A stretch of 16,710 nt of DNA from CAJQGY01 sp964417685 (GTDB taxonomy: Bacteria > Pseudomonadota > Gammaproteobacteria > Magnimaribacterales > D2472): the NCBI GenBank assembly GCA_964417685.1, contig CAYQIT010000016.1, positions 1-16,710 of the forward strand. Direction: 5' to 3'. Position 1 is the first letter of the stretch. Each line of letters starts with the position of its first letter. Position numbers and translations under genes: made by a program. Positions 6,346 through 12,845 of this stretch are shown here, in pieces. The notes below the pieces were generated by a model. The model worked only from the letters and a program-made list of their open reading frames with translations. It ran no database searches and had not been told where the DNA came from.

Positions 6346-6925
6346 GAAGGCTTTAAAACACTGTATTCATATAGCAAGATCAAATCACCATATTGAGTTT
6401 TTGTCTCATTTAAATTCATTTAAACCTCCTGATCTGAGCTCGCGAATGAATGAGAAAACATCACTAAAACTATTTATTATTAGAACAGTTATTGGCCAAC
6501 AAGTTTCAGTAAAAGCTGCAGATGCTACATGGAAAAAAGTCAAACCAATTGTGAATAAAAGAACGCTTAAGAAATCTGAGTTAAAAGATATAGGCCTTTC
6601 TCAAATGAAACAAGAATATGTCTGGGGAATATTTAATTCTTTTTCTAAAAGAAAAATTTCAAAAAAATATTTAAGAGATTGTTCTATAAATGAGTTAGAG
6701 GATATTTTTCTCTCCATTAAAGGCATAGGACCCTGGACACTAAATATAATTAGAATGTTTTATATTGGCGATGAAGATATATGGCTTCCGGAGGATTTAG
6801 CAATAAAAAAAAGTGCTACACATTTTTTTAAAGAACAGGACTTAAACTTCATTCAATCATTATATAAACCCTACAGGACTTATTTTTGCTTGTATTTATG
6901 GGCAGGAATGAAATTAATTAAATGA
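6329..6925 (+). CDS. DNA-3-methyladenine glycosylase II-like (AlkA-type HhH-GPD)
   Basis: Predicted base-excision repair enzyme that removes alkylated purines. 198 residues. The helix-hairpin-helix is LSIKGIGPWTLNII (128–141). The GPD loop reads DIWLPEDLAIKKS (150–162), with D156 aligning to catalytic D238 of E. coli AlkA (LPDDYLIK). The family motif IIRTVIGQQVSVKAADATW lies at 50–68. It lacks the N-terminal beta domain of E. coli AlkA (282 residues), as in compact bacterial homologues, and has no C-terminal iron–sulfur cysteine cluster, so it is not Nth/MutY. It begins inside the last 17 bases of rluB and ends tail to tail with the yciK-type gene (12-base overlap). Confidence 0.88.
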   Translation: MEERDKKALKHCIHIARSNHHIEFLSHLNSFKPPDLSSRMNEKTSLKLFIIRTVIGQQVSVKAADATWKKVKPIVNKRTLKKSELKDIGLSQMKQEYVWGIFNSFSKRKISKKYLRDCSINELEDIFLSIKGIGPWTLNIIRMFYIGDEDIWLPEDLAIKKSATHFFKEQDLNFIQSLYKPYRTYFCLYLWAGMKLIK

Positions 6926-7642
6926 ATTAAATGTAAAGTAAAGATCATTTGCATCTTTGCTTTCATCTGACAACAGCCATTCGTAGCATTTTAAGAGCTC
7001 TCTAGGTTCCTTAAGTTTTGATGGATCTTCTGCAGGGTATGCAAATGCCCTCATTGAAGTTCTGGTTGCTCCAGGATCAAAATTAAAAACTTTTATATGA
7101 GATGTTCCTTCTAATTCCTCTTTAAATATTTCTGCCATTGATTTTGTTGCAGCCTTTGAAATAGCATAGGCTCCCCAAAAAGCCCTCCCAGTTAAAGCAA
7201 CTCCAGATGAGGTGAATATAATTCTTGGCATTTTAGAGCCTGTTAAAGCTGGCAATAAAGATTTTGTTAATAAAAAAGATGCTGTTAAATTTATATTTAA
7301 AACACTGTTCCAAGTTTTTAAATCGTAGTCTGATAAGGAAGACATCTTACCAATAATGGATGCGTTATTAATAACTGCATCTAAATGTCCATATGACCCA
7401 AGAATTGAATCATTTATTTCTTGCCCTTGCTTTTCATCTAACTTTTCTAGGTCGCACTCTATTATCATTGGAGATGTGTTTCTACTTTTTTGCAAATCAT
7501 CATAGACCTCATCAAGACCAGTAGAGTTTCTTCCTAACAGAATAATATTTGCCCCTTGTGAACCTAGGCCAATTGCAAGTTCTTTACCAATCCCTTTGTT
7601 TGATCCAGTGACCAAGATATTTTTATTAATTAAACTATTCAT
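6914..7642 (-). CDS. yciK: Short-chain dehydrogenase/reductase, YciK type
   Basis: 242-residue classical SDR with a Rossmann fold binding NAD(P). Motifs: TGSNKGIG (12–19), NNAS (92–95), S145/S146, and the catalytic YxxxK at Y159–K163 (YAISK). The C-terminal half (FDPGATRTSMRAFAYPAEDPSKLKEP) matches YciK proteins of gammaproteobacteria, whose substrate is unknown as far as I know. The position right after ubiG and the HAD phosphatase matches the ubiG–mupP–yciK order in Pseudomonas. Its ATG overlaps the phosphatase stop by 8 bases, which suggests coupled translation. A different SDR subfamily cannot be excluded. Confidence 0.85.
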   Translation of the reverse strand: MNSLINKNILVTGSNKGIGKELAIGLGSQGANIILLGRNSTGLDEVYDDLQKSRNTSPMIIECDLEKLDEKQGQEINDSILGSYGHLDAVINNASIIGKMSSLSDYDLKTWNSVLNINLTASFLLTKSLLPALTGSKMPRIIFTSSGVALTGRAFWGAYAISKAATKSMAEIFKEELEGTSHIKVFNFDPGATRTSMRAFAYPAEDPSKLKEPRELLKCYEWLLSDESKDANDLYFTFNSFN

Positions 7643-8312
7643 TGATTTTTTCTATAAATTGAATGATTTCACTTGGATGCATAATTCTTATTTCGTTTGA
7701 TTGAGATCCTTTTTCAAAGGATCCATAACCATATTCACATGCAAAGACAGGAACATTTGCTGCTAATCCGGCAGCAATATCAACATCATGATCACCAACA
7801 TAACATGCAAAATTTGGGTCAATATCGAGCTTGTCACAAGCTAAATTTATACCCTCAGGATCTGGTTTGGCTTTTCTTAAATGATCTGGACAAATAAGAA
7901 TTTTACAATCCCTTAATTCATCAAAAAATTCAATTATTGGTTTTGCATATTCAAGGGGTTTATTTGTCACAATGCCATAAACAATATTCTTATCATTGAG
8001 ATAATCGATTAAATCCTTAACCCCATCAAATAATTTAGATAAGGAAGTTAAATTTTTTTTATATTCTCTTAAGAGAGCTGACTTAAGCTGTTGAAATTGT
8101 TCGTGATCATTATCTATTCCAAAACCTACCTCAACCAACTTACCGCTTCCATCAGATATGAATTGCCTTATATCATCCAAATGAACCAAATCACGATTAT
8201 TTTCTGCGAGGACATTATTAAGAGAAGTTAAAAAATCAGGGGCCGTATCAATCAACGTCCCATCAAGATCAAATAGAAAAAGCTTTATATTAGCTAGAGG
8301 ATTTTTTTGCAT
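7635..8312 (-). CDS. mupP: HAD phosphatase: N-acetylmuramate-6-phosphate phosphatase MupP or phosphoglycolate phosphatase
   Basis: 225-residue HAD hydrolase with a cap domain. Motif I is FDLDGTLIDTAPDF with nucleophile D15 and acid D17. Motif II is VTNK (T116, N117). Motif III is K149 in RKAKPDPEG. Motif IV is VGDHDVDIAAG (D174, D178). Such proteins are usually labelled Gph. The SKLFDG and ILICPDH ... KPDPE ... ACDKLDIDP segments and the place between ubiG and yciK match Pseudomonas MupP as I remember it. MupP removes phosphate from N-acetylmuramic acid 6-phosphate in the cell-wall recycling route that bypasses de novo UDP-MurNAc synthesis. The HAD call is near certain; MupP over Gph is an inference from neighbours and remembered sequence. 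It overlaps ubiG by 23 bases and the yciK-type gene by 8. Confidence 0.8.
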   Translation of the reverse strand: MQKNPLANIKLFLFDLDGTLIDTAPDFLTSLNNVLAENNRDLVHLDDIRQFISDGSGKLVEVGFGIDNDHEQFQQLKSALLREYKKNLTSLSKLFDGVKDLIDYLNDKNIVYGIVTNKPLEYAKPIIEFFDELRDCKILICPDHLRKAKPDPEGINLACDKLDIDPNFACYVGDHDVDIAAGLAANVPVFACEYGYGSFEKGSQSNEIRIMHPSEIIQFIEKINE

Positions 8313-8988
8313 GAACTATATAGTTAACGCCTAAATCATTATTTAAGCTAGCATTGTGGGTAAGCGGATTATAGAACATTCCTTTTGTATCCATTAATTC
8401 AGCATTAGCATCCCTTATATATGAGGCCAAAGTGGATGGTTTAATAAATTTATTATATTCATGAGTTCCTTTTGGAAGTATATTAAAAATATACTCAGCA
8501 CCAACAATTGCTGTAATCCAAGACCTTGGATTTTTATTAATAGTAGATAAAAATAAATTCCCTCCCGGCTTTAAAAGCTTCACACAAACATTTATTAAAC
8601 TTTTTGGGTCTGGGACGTGCTCTAGTACTTCAAGACAGGAAACAATATCAAATCTTTCATGGTCATCTGCATAAAAGCTTTCTGCAGTGCCTTCAATGTA
8701 TCTGATATCTTTTGAGGATTTACTTGCATGAACTTTTGCTGCATTAATTCCTGGTCCAGCCGCATCAATTCCAGTAACTTCTGCGCCTTTATCATAGATA
8801 GCTTCAGCAAGAATTCCACCACCACATCCTACATCAAGAAAAGTTTTCCCTTTTACAGATGCAATACCATCAATATAGCTTGCACGCAGAGGATTAATTT
8901 TATGCAATGGCTTAAAGTCACCGTCTTTATCCCACCATTTATCAGCAAGCTCTGCAAACTTAGCTACTTCATTCTCATCTACATTCAT
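8290..8988 (-). CDS. ubiG: Ubiquinone biosynthesis O-methyltransferase
   Basis: SAM-dependent methyltransferase that carries out both O-methylations in ubiquinone synthesis. 232 residues from ATG 8988. UbiG hallmarks are FAELADKWWDKDGDFKPLH near the start, then NPLRASYID, SAM motif I FLDVGCGGGILAEAI, VTGIDAAGPGI, the ESFYADDHERFDIVSCLEVL segment with EHVPDP, and WITAIVGAEYIFNILPKGTH for membrane association. A GTG six bases upstream (8994) is an alternative start adding two residues. No Shine-Dalgarno site is visible. First gene of the ubiG–mupP–yciK run, divergent from pntAA across a 178-base region. Confidence 0.95.
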   Translation of the reverse strand: MNVDENEVAKFAELADKWWDKDGDFKPLHKINPLRASYIDGIASVKGKTFLDVGCGGGILAEAIYDKGAEVTGIDAAGPGINAAKVHASKSSKDIRYIEGTAESFYADDHERFDIVSCLEVLEHVPDPKSLINVCVKLLKPGGNLFLSTINKNPRSWITAIVGAEYIFNILPKGTHEYNKFIKPSTLASYIRDANAELMDTKGMFYNPLTHNASLNNDLGVNYIVHAKKSSS

Positions 8989-9046
8989 GTGCACAGTTTA
9001 ACAATATTTTTTCTAATATTTTAATTAACTTTAATTTTATTGTTTG

Positions 9047-9061
9047 TGTAGTAAAACTACA
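9047..9061. promoter_or_regulatory. Inverted repeat in the ubiG–pntAA divergent region
   Basis: TGTAGT-AAA-ACTACA has perfect 6-bp arms and a 3-base centre, 59 bases upstream of the ubiG start. A third half-site ACTACA lies at 9139–9144, just before pntAA. The same TGTAGT half also occurs in the inverted repeat before scpA (4244–4249). Candidate operator; the regulator is unknown. Confidence 0.35.
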
Positions 9062-9107
9062 TTTAAAAACTATAAAAAGCTTAATATATAAGGATTTCTT
9101 TTTTCAA

Positions 9108-9136
9108 TTGACTTTTAAATATACTTATTATTTACT
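9108..9136 (+). promoter_or_regulatory. Candidate sigma-70 promoter for pntAA
   Basis: TTGACT (9108–9113) matches the -35 consensus at five of six positions. With a 17-base spacer the -10 would be TTTACT (9131–9136), a four-of-six match. Predicted transcription would start near 9143, giving a short leader before the TTG start. In so AT-rich a region chance matches are common. Confidence 0.35.
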
Positions 9137-9166
9137 TCACTACAAGGTAATTTTATTTAATATAAA

Positions 9167-10285
9167 TTGATAATAGCAGCATTAAAATCCTCCGAGTCCT
9201 CTGATAAGAGATCCCCAATTCACATTGAGACAATTCAGTCTCTTACATCACTTAATGCAACAATCTTATTTGAGAAAGGGATTGGAGATGGTATTTATAC
9301 AAATGATTCCCAATTTGAGGGCAATGGCCTTAAGTCAGAAACAAGGGAAACTTGCCTATCTCAAGCTGATTTAATTATTACTCTTCAACCACTCACCGAA
9401 GAAGATTTATCAAAGATTAAAAGAGGATCTACAATTCTTGGGATGGTTAATCCGTTTAATAGTCAAGAACATATCAATAAATGCAAGGAAAAAAATATAA
9501 ATTTAGTGAGTATGGAGTTTATCCCAAGAATCACTAGAGCCCAAAAAATGGATGTTTTAAGCTCTCAGGCAAATCTTGCAGGATATTCGGCAGTTATCGA
9601 GTCTGCTAAACATCTTTCTAAAGGCTTGCCAATGATGATGACAGCTGCTGGTACTTTAAAGCCAGCTAGAGTTTTTGTAATTGGAGTTGGTGTAGCAGGA
9701 CTTCAAGCAATTGCAACAGCCAAAAGATTGGGAGCAAGAGTTGAAGCTTTTGATACTAGGGATGTTGTGGAGGAACAAGTGCAGTCACTTGGAGCAAAAT
9801 TCGTAAAAATAGATTTAGGCGAAACAGGTCAAAATGATCAAGGTTATGCCAATGAATTAACTCCAGAACAAATCCAAAAACAAAAGGATCTTCAATCTAA
9901 GGTATGTGAAAGGTCTGACATTGTCATAACTACTGCACAGCTCTTTGGAAGACCAGCCCCAAAGATTATCGATAATAATACAATTTCAAAAATGCAGCCT
10001 GGAAGCGTTATTTTTGATATGGCTGTTGAGTCTGGAGGTAATGTTGAGGGCTCAATTCAAGATGAGGTTGTAATTAAAAATGGAGTAAAAATAATTGGTA
10101 TTTCTAATTTATCTTCAACAGTTTCTTCTCATGCATCACTTGCTCTATCAAATAACTTTAACCATTGGATAACTGATTTTTATGATACTGATTCAGGTGT
10201 AATAAATTTTGATTTTGAAGACGAAATTATTAAAAGCAGCGTGCTTGTTCATAATGGCAAAATACTTAACGAGAGGTTTAGCTAA
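9167..10285 (+). CDS. pntAA: NAD(P) transhydrogenase, alpha subunit part 1 (NAD-binding domain I)
   Basis: Soluble NAD(H)-binding component of the proton-translocating transhydrogenase, which uses the proton gradient to drive hydride transfer from NADH to NADP+. 372 residues. Features: the RAQKMDVLSSQANLAGY block (124–140), the Rossmann motif VIGVGVAGLQ (171–180) and EAFDTRDVVEEQVQSLGAKF with D196 at the ribose site. It has no membrane segment, since domain II is encoded separately, as in Rhodospirillum rubrum. The start is a TTG at 9167, fixed by an in-frame TAA at 9158–9160. The next in-frame ATG is at codon 94, inside the conserved domain. No well-placed Shine-Dalgarno site is present (AAGG at 9144–9147 is 19 bases away). 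It overlaps pntAB by one base. Confidence 0.95.
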   Translation: MIIAALKSSESSDKRSPIHIETIQSLTSLNATILFEKGIGDGIYTNDSQFEGNGLKSETRETCLSQADLIITLQPLTEEDLSKIKRGSTILGMVNPFNSQEHINKCKEKNINLVSMEFIPRITRAQKMDVLSSQANLAGYSAVIESAKHLSKGLPMMMTAAGTLKPARVFVIGVGVAGLQAIATAKRLGARVEAFDTRDVVEEQVQSLGAKFVKIDLGETGQNDQGYANELTPEQIQKQKDLQSKVCERSDIVITTAQLFGRPAPKIIDNNTISKMQPGSVIFDMAVESGGNVEGSIQDEVVIKNGVKIIGISNLSSTVSSHASLALSNNFNHWITDFYDTDSGVINFDFEDEIIKSSVLVHNGKILNERFS

Positions 10286-10557
10286 TGGAAACATACATTT
10301 TATTAGGATTTGTTCTTATATTATCGATCTATCTTGGTCTTGAGCTTATATCTAAAGTACCAAGCACTCTTCATACCCCATTGATGTCAGGCGCTAACGC
10401 TATTTCTGGGATTGCTTTAGTAGGCGCATTATTATTATCAGTTGATAATCAGCTTCAAACAGTCTTAGCTTTTCTTGCAGTAACTTTTGCTTCAATTAAT
10501 GTATTTGGTGGATATTTAGTCACAAACAGAATGCTTAAAATGTTTAAGAAGAAATAA
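10285..10557 (+). CDS. pntAB: NAD(P) transhydrogenase, alpha subunit part 2 (membrane domain IIa)
   Basis: 90-residue membrane protein with about three hydrophobic segments (roughly residues 3–18, 38–55 and 59–78). The SKVPSTLHTPLMSGANAISG motif is diagnostic of the PntA domain IIa, which forms part of the proton channel with PntB. In E. coli the same sequence is fused to domain I in a single PntA. Here it is a separate gene joined by 1-base overlaps (TAATG) to pntAA and pntB, so the three subunits are probably made in concert. Confidence 0.95.
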   Translation: METYILLGFVLILSIYLGLELISKVPSTLHTPLMSGANAISGIALVGALLLSVDNQLQTVLAFLAVTFASINVFGGYLVTNRMLKMFKKK

Positions 10558-11927
10558 TGGATATCTCAATAGTACAAAATATAGTTTATATAATTTCGTC
10601 AATTCTTTTCATATCAGGCATTAAAATGCTTGGCAAAGAAGACACTGCAGTCAAAGGTAACTTTTTATCTGCTCTTGCAATGCTTGTAGCTGTTCTAGTC
10701 ACTTTTATAAATGTTACAAATCCCTTAATTCTTATTGCTGGAATAGGTCTTGGAGCTGTAGTAGGTTCACTTATTGCTTTGAAAGTAAAGATGACTTCAA
10801 TACCAGAAATGGTGGCTTTATTTAATGGTTTTGGAGGACTTGCGACATTCTTAATAGCATGGTCTGAATATGCCTCTGGGATAAATATACCAATATTCCA
10901 ATATGCACTTATTCTTATAACAATCTATATTGGTGGGGTAACATTTTCAGGTAGTTTGGTAGCATATGGAAAACTTGCTGAGAAGATAAATATTGCAAAA
11001 ACTTCTTTTGTAACAAAGTTATTTACAACAATATTTTACATCTCTTTAATTTTTCTATTTGCATCATTTGTTCCTGCTTTTGTAAACTTGCTTGGCGCTA
11101 ATTTTTTCTCAGTTTTCTTAGTTCTGATATTGTTGGCTGGTATTGGTTTTGTCTTACCAATTGGTGGGGGAGATATGCCTGTCGTAATCTCATTGCTTAA
11201 TTCATTTTCAGGTATTGCTGCTGCACTAGCAGGGCTTTTGTTACTGAATAATGTTCTTATAGTTGCTGGTTCTCTTGTTGGGGCAAGCGGCTTGATACTT
11301 ACAATAATCATGGCTAAAGCTATGAATAGATCTATCAGTAATATTTTGTTTGTAGGTTATGCAAGCTCATCAACAACTAAAGGTTCAGAAGAGCAAGGTG
11401 AAGTTAATCCTATTAATGTTGCTGACGCATTTTTAATTCTAGAGAATGCCAGCTCAGTGTTGATCGTTCCAGGTTATGGAATGGCAGTAGCTCAAGCTCA
11501 ACACGTTGTAAGAGAGCTTGGAGAGTTGCTTGAAGAAAATGGAACAGAGGTTAAGTATGGTATTCATCCTGTTGCAGGAAGAATGCCGGGGCATATGAAT
11601 GTTCTGCTGGCAGAAGCAAATGTATCTTATGATGTTTTAGCAGAACCTGAAGATGTAAATCCAACTATGGATTCAGTTGATGTGGCAGTTGTCATTGGTG
11701 CAAATGATGTAGTCAATCCTTCAGCAACTGAGGAACCTGGAAGCCCAATTTACGGCATGCCAATTATCGAGGTTCATAATGCTAAGACTGTATTCGTTCT
11801 CAAAAGATCAATGTCATCTGGCTTTGCAGGTGTTCAAAACCCACTTTTCTTCAAGCAAAACACAAGAATGTTATTTGGTGATGCGAAAGAATCAATTGGC
11901 GGAGTTGTTTCAGAATTTAAAGATTGA
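10557..11927 (+). CDS. pntB: NAD(P) transhydrogenase, beta subunit
   Basis: 456 residues. About the first 265 hold eight or nine membrane helices (domain IIb), including the conserved IPEMVALFNGFGG and LPIGGGDMPVVISLLNSFSG stretches that line the proton path. Domain III (about 285–456) is the NADP(H)-binding part: VPGYGMAVAQAQHVV from about residue 304, GIHPVAGRMPGHMNVLLAEA, VVIGANDVVNPSA, and KRSM (K416–S418), which contacts the NADP 2'-phosphate. Length is close to E. coli PntB (462). With PntAA and PntAB it completes the enzyme. No clear terminator follows in the 65-base gap. Confidence 0.97.
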   Translation: MDISIVQNIVYIISSILFISGIKMLGKEDTAVKGNFLSALAMLVAVLVTFINVTNPLILIAGIGLGAVVGSLIALKVKMTSIPEMVALFNGFGGLATFLIAWSEYASGINIPIFQYALILITIYIGGVTFSGSLVAYGKLAEKINIAKTSFVTKLFTTIFYISLIFLFASFVPAFVNLLGANFFSVFLVLILLAGIGFVLPIGGGDMPVVISLLNSFSGIAAALAGLLLLNNVLIVAGSLVGASGLILTIIMAKAMNRSISNILFVGYASSSTTKGSEEQGEVNPINVADAFLILENASSVLIVPGYGMAVAQAQHVVRELGELLEENGTEVKYGIHPVAGRMPGHMNVLLAEANVSYDVLAEPEDVNPTMDSVDVAVVIGANDVVNPSATEEPGSPIYGMPIIEVHNAKTVFVLKRSMSSGFAGVQNPLFFKQNTRMLFGDAKESIGGVVSEFKD

Positions 11928-11992
11928 TTTTTTGTTTCTTCATAATGAATTCAACATAACTTGATCTATACTTATATATAAAAAAATTTCTA

Positions 11993-12766
11993 ATGAAAAT
12001 TGTTATTGTAAGTGGCGGATTTGATCCAATACATTCTGGACATATATCTTATTTAAAATCTGCAAAAAAACTTGGCGATAAATTAATTGTTGCTTTGAAC
12101 AGCGACGCATGGTTGCAAAAAAAGAAAGATAAGTTTTTTATGCCATTTAATGAAAGAAAAACAATTATCGAGAATCTTTATTTTGTTGATGATGTAATAG
12201 GGTTTGAAGATGACGAATTCGGTAGTGCTATCAATGCATTAGAAAATATAAAAAATCTATATCCAAGCTCAGAAATAATATTTGCTAATGGAGGTGATAG
12301 AAGTAAAGACAATATTCCAGAAATGACAGTATCTGAAATAGAGTTTGTATTTGGAGTTGGTGGAGATGATAAAAGAAATTCTTCCTCGTGGATTTTAAAA
12401 AAATGGAAGTATTTTCAAGAAGAGAGAGTTTGGGGCAGTTATTATAATTTGTTTAAAGATGATGATGTAAAAGTAAAAGAATTAATTGTATCTCCTGGTC
12501 AGGGAATGAGCTTTCAGCGTCATAAAATGAGGAGTGAAATTTGGCTCGTAAGCAAAGGCAAGTGTGAAGTAAATTTCAGTAAAAGTGATCCAGATAATAG
12601 AGAAAATATAACACTAAATAAATTTGATAAATACTTAGCAAATGTCGGAGAGTGGCATCAAATTACAAATCCTTTTGATCAACCATGCCATTTAATTGAG
12701 ATTCAATATGGTCAAGAGGTTACTGAAGAAGATATAGAGAGAATTGACTACTATAAGCCTGAATAA
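11993..12766 (+). CDS. Nucleotidyltransferase–cupin fusion (RfaE/TagD-like domain plus mannose-6-phosphate isomerase type II cupin)
   Basis: 257-residue two-domain protein. Residues 1–135 are a cytidylyl/adenylyltransferase-like domain. GGFDPIHSGHISYL carries the HxGH nucleotide-binding motif (H14, H17), followed by AKKLGDKLIVALNSD as in HldE/RfaE domain 2 and TagD. Residues 146–257 match the C-terminal cupin of type II phosphomannose isomerase/GDP-mannose pyrophosphorylases: VWGSYYNL, VKELIVSPGQGMSFQRHKMRSE (partial, 161–177), GEWHQITNP and IEIQYGQEVTEEDIERID. Probable metal ligands H177, E182 and H222 are kept, but a second His of the usual cluster is M179. Probably acts on a sugar phosphate or alditol phosphate for a surface glycan; the substrate is not readable. 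No glycan genes are adjacent, and it stands alone between pntB and gyrA. No Shine-Dalgarno site is visible. Confidence 0.82.
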   Translation: MKIVIVSGGFDPIHSGHISYLKSAKKLGDKLIVALNSDAWLQKKKDKFFMPFNERKTIIENLYFVDDVIGFEDDEFGSAINALENIKNLYPSSEIIFANGGDRSKDNIPEMTVSEIEFVFGVGGDDKRNSSSWILKKWKYFQEERVWGSYYNLFKDDDVKVKELIVSPGQGMSFQRHKMRSEIWLVSKGKCEVNFSKSDPDNRENITLNKFDKYLANVGEWHQITNPFDQPCHLIEIQYGQEVTEEDIERIDYYKPE

Positions 12767-12790
12767 ATTCGCATAAAATCAATATATTCG

Positions 12791-12799
12791 TGATAAAAT
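12791..12799 (+). promoter_or_regulatory. Candidate extended -10 promoter upstream of gyrA
   Basis: TGATAAAAT combines a TG extension with TAAAAT (five of six to the -10 consensus). No good -35 is seen at the expected place. Transcription would start near 12806, inside the palindrome just downstream. Confidence 0.3.
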
Positions 12800-12819
12800 T
12801 AACTTAATTAATTAAGTTA
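12800..12819. repeat. 20-bp perfect palindrome before gyrA
   Basis: TAACTTAATT followed directly by its reverse complement AATTAAGTTA. It lies 26 bases before the gyrA start and would cover the transcription start of the candidate promoter at 12791–12799. It has no GC stem or U tract, so it is not an intrinsic terminator. An operator or a supercoiling-sensitive element is possible. Confidence 0.45.
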
Positions 12820-12845
12820 TTTATTACTATTATTTAGGCCTAAAA

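Noticed and set aside
8728..9024. 98-codon plus-strand open frame across the ubiG start
   Set aside because: Antisense to the conserved UbiG N-terminus, rich in unlikely composition, no family resemblance.
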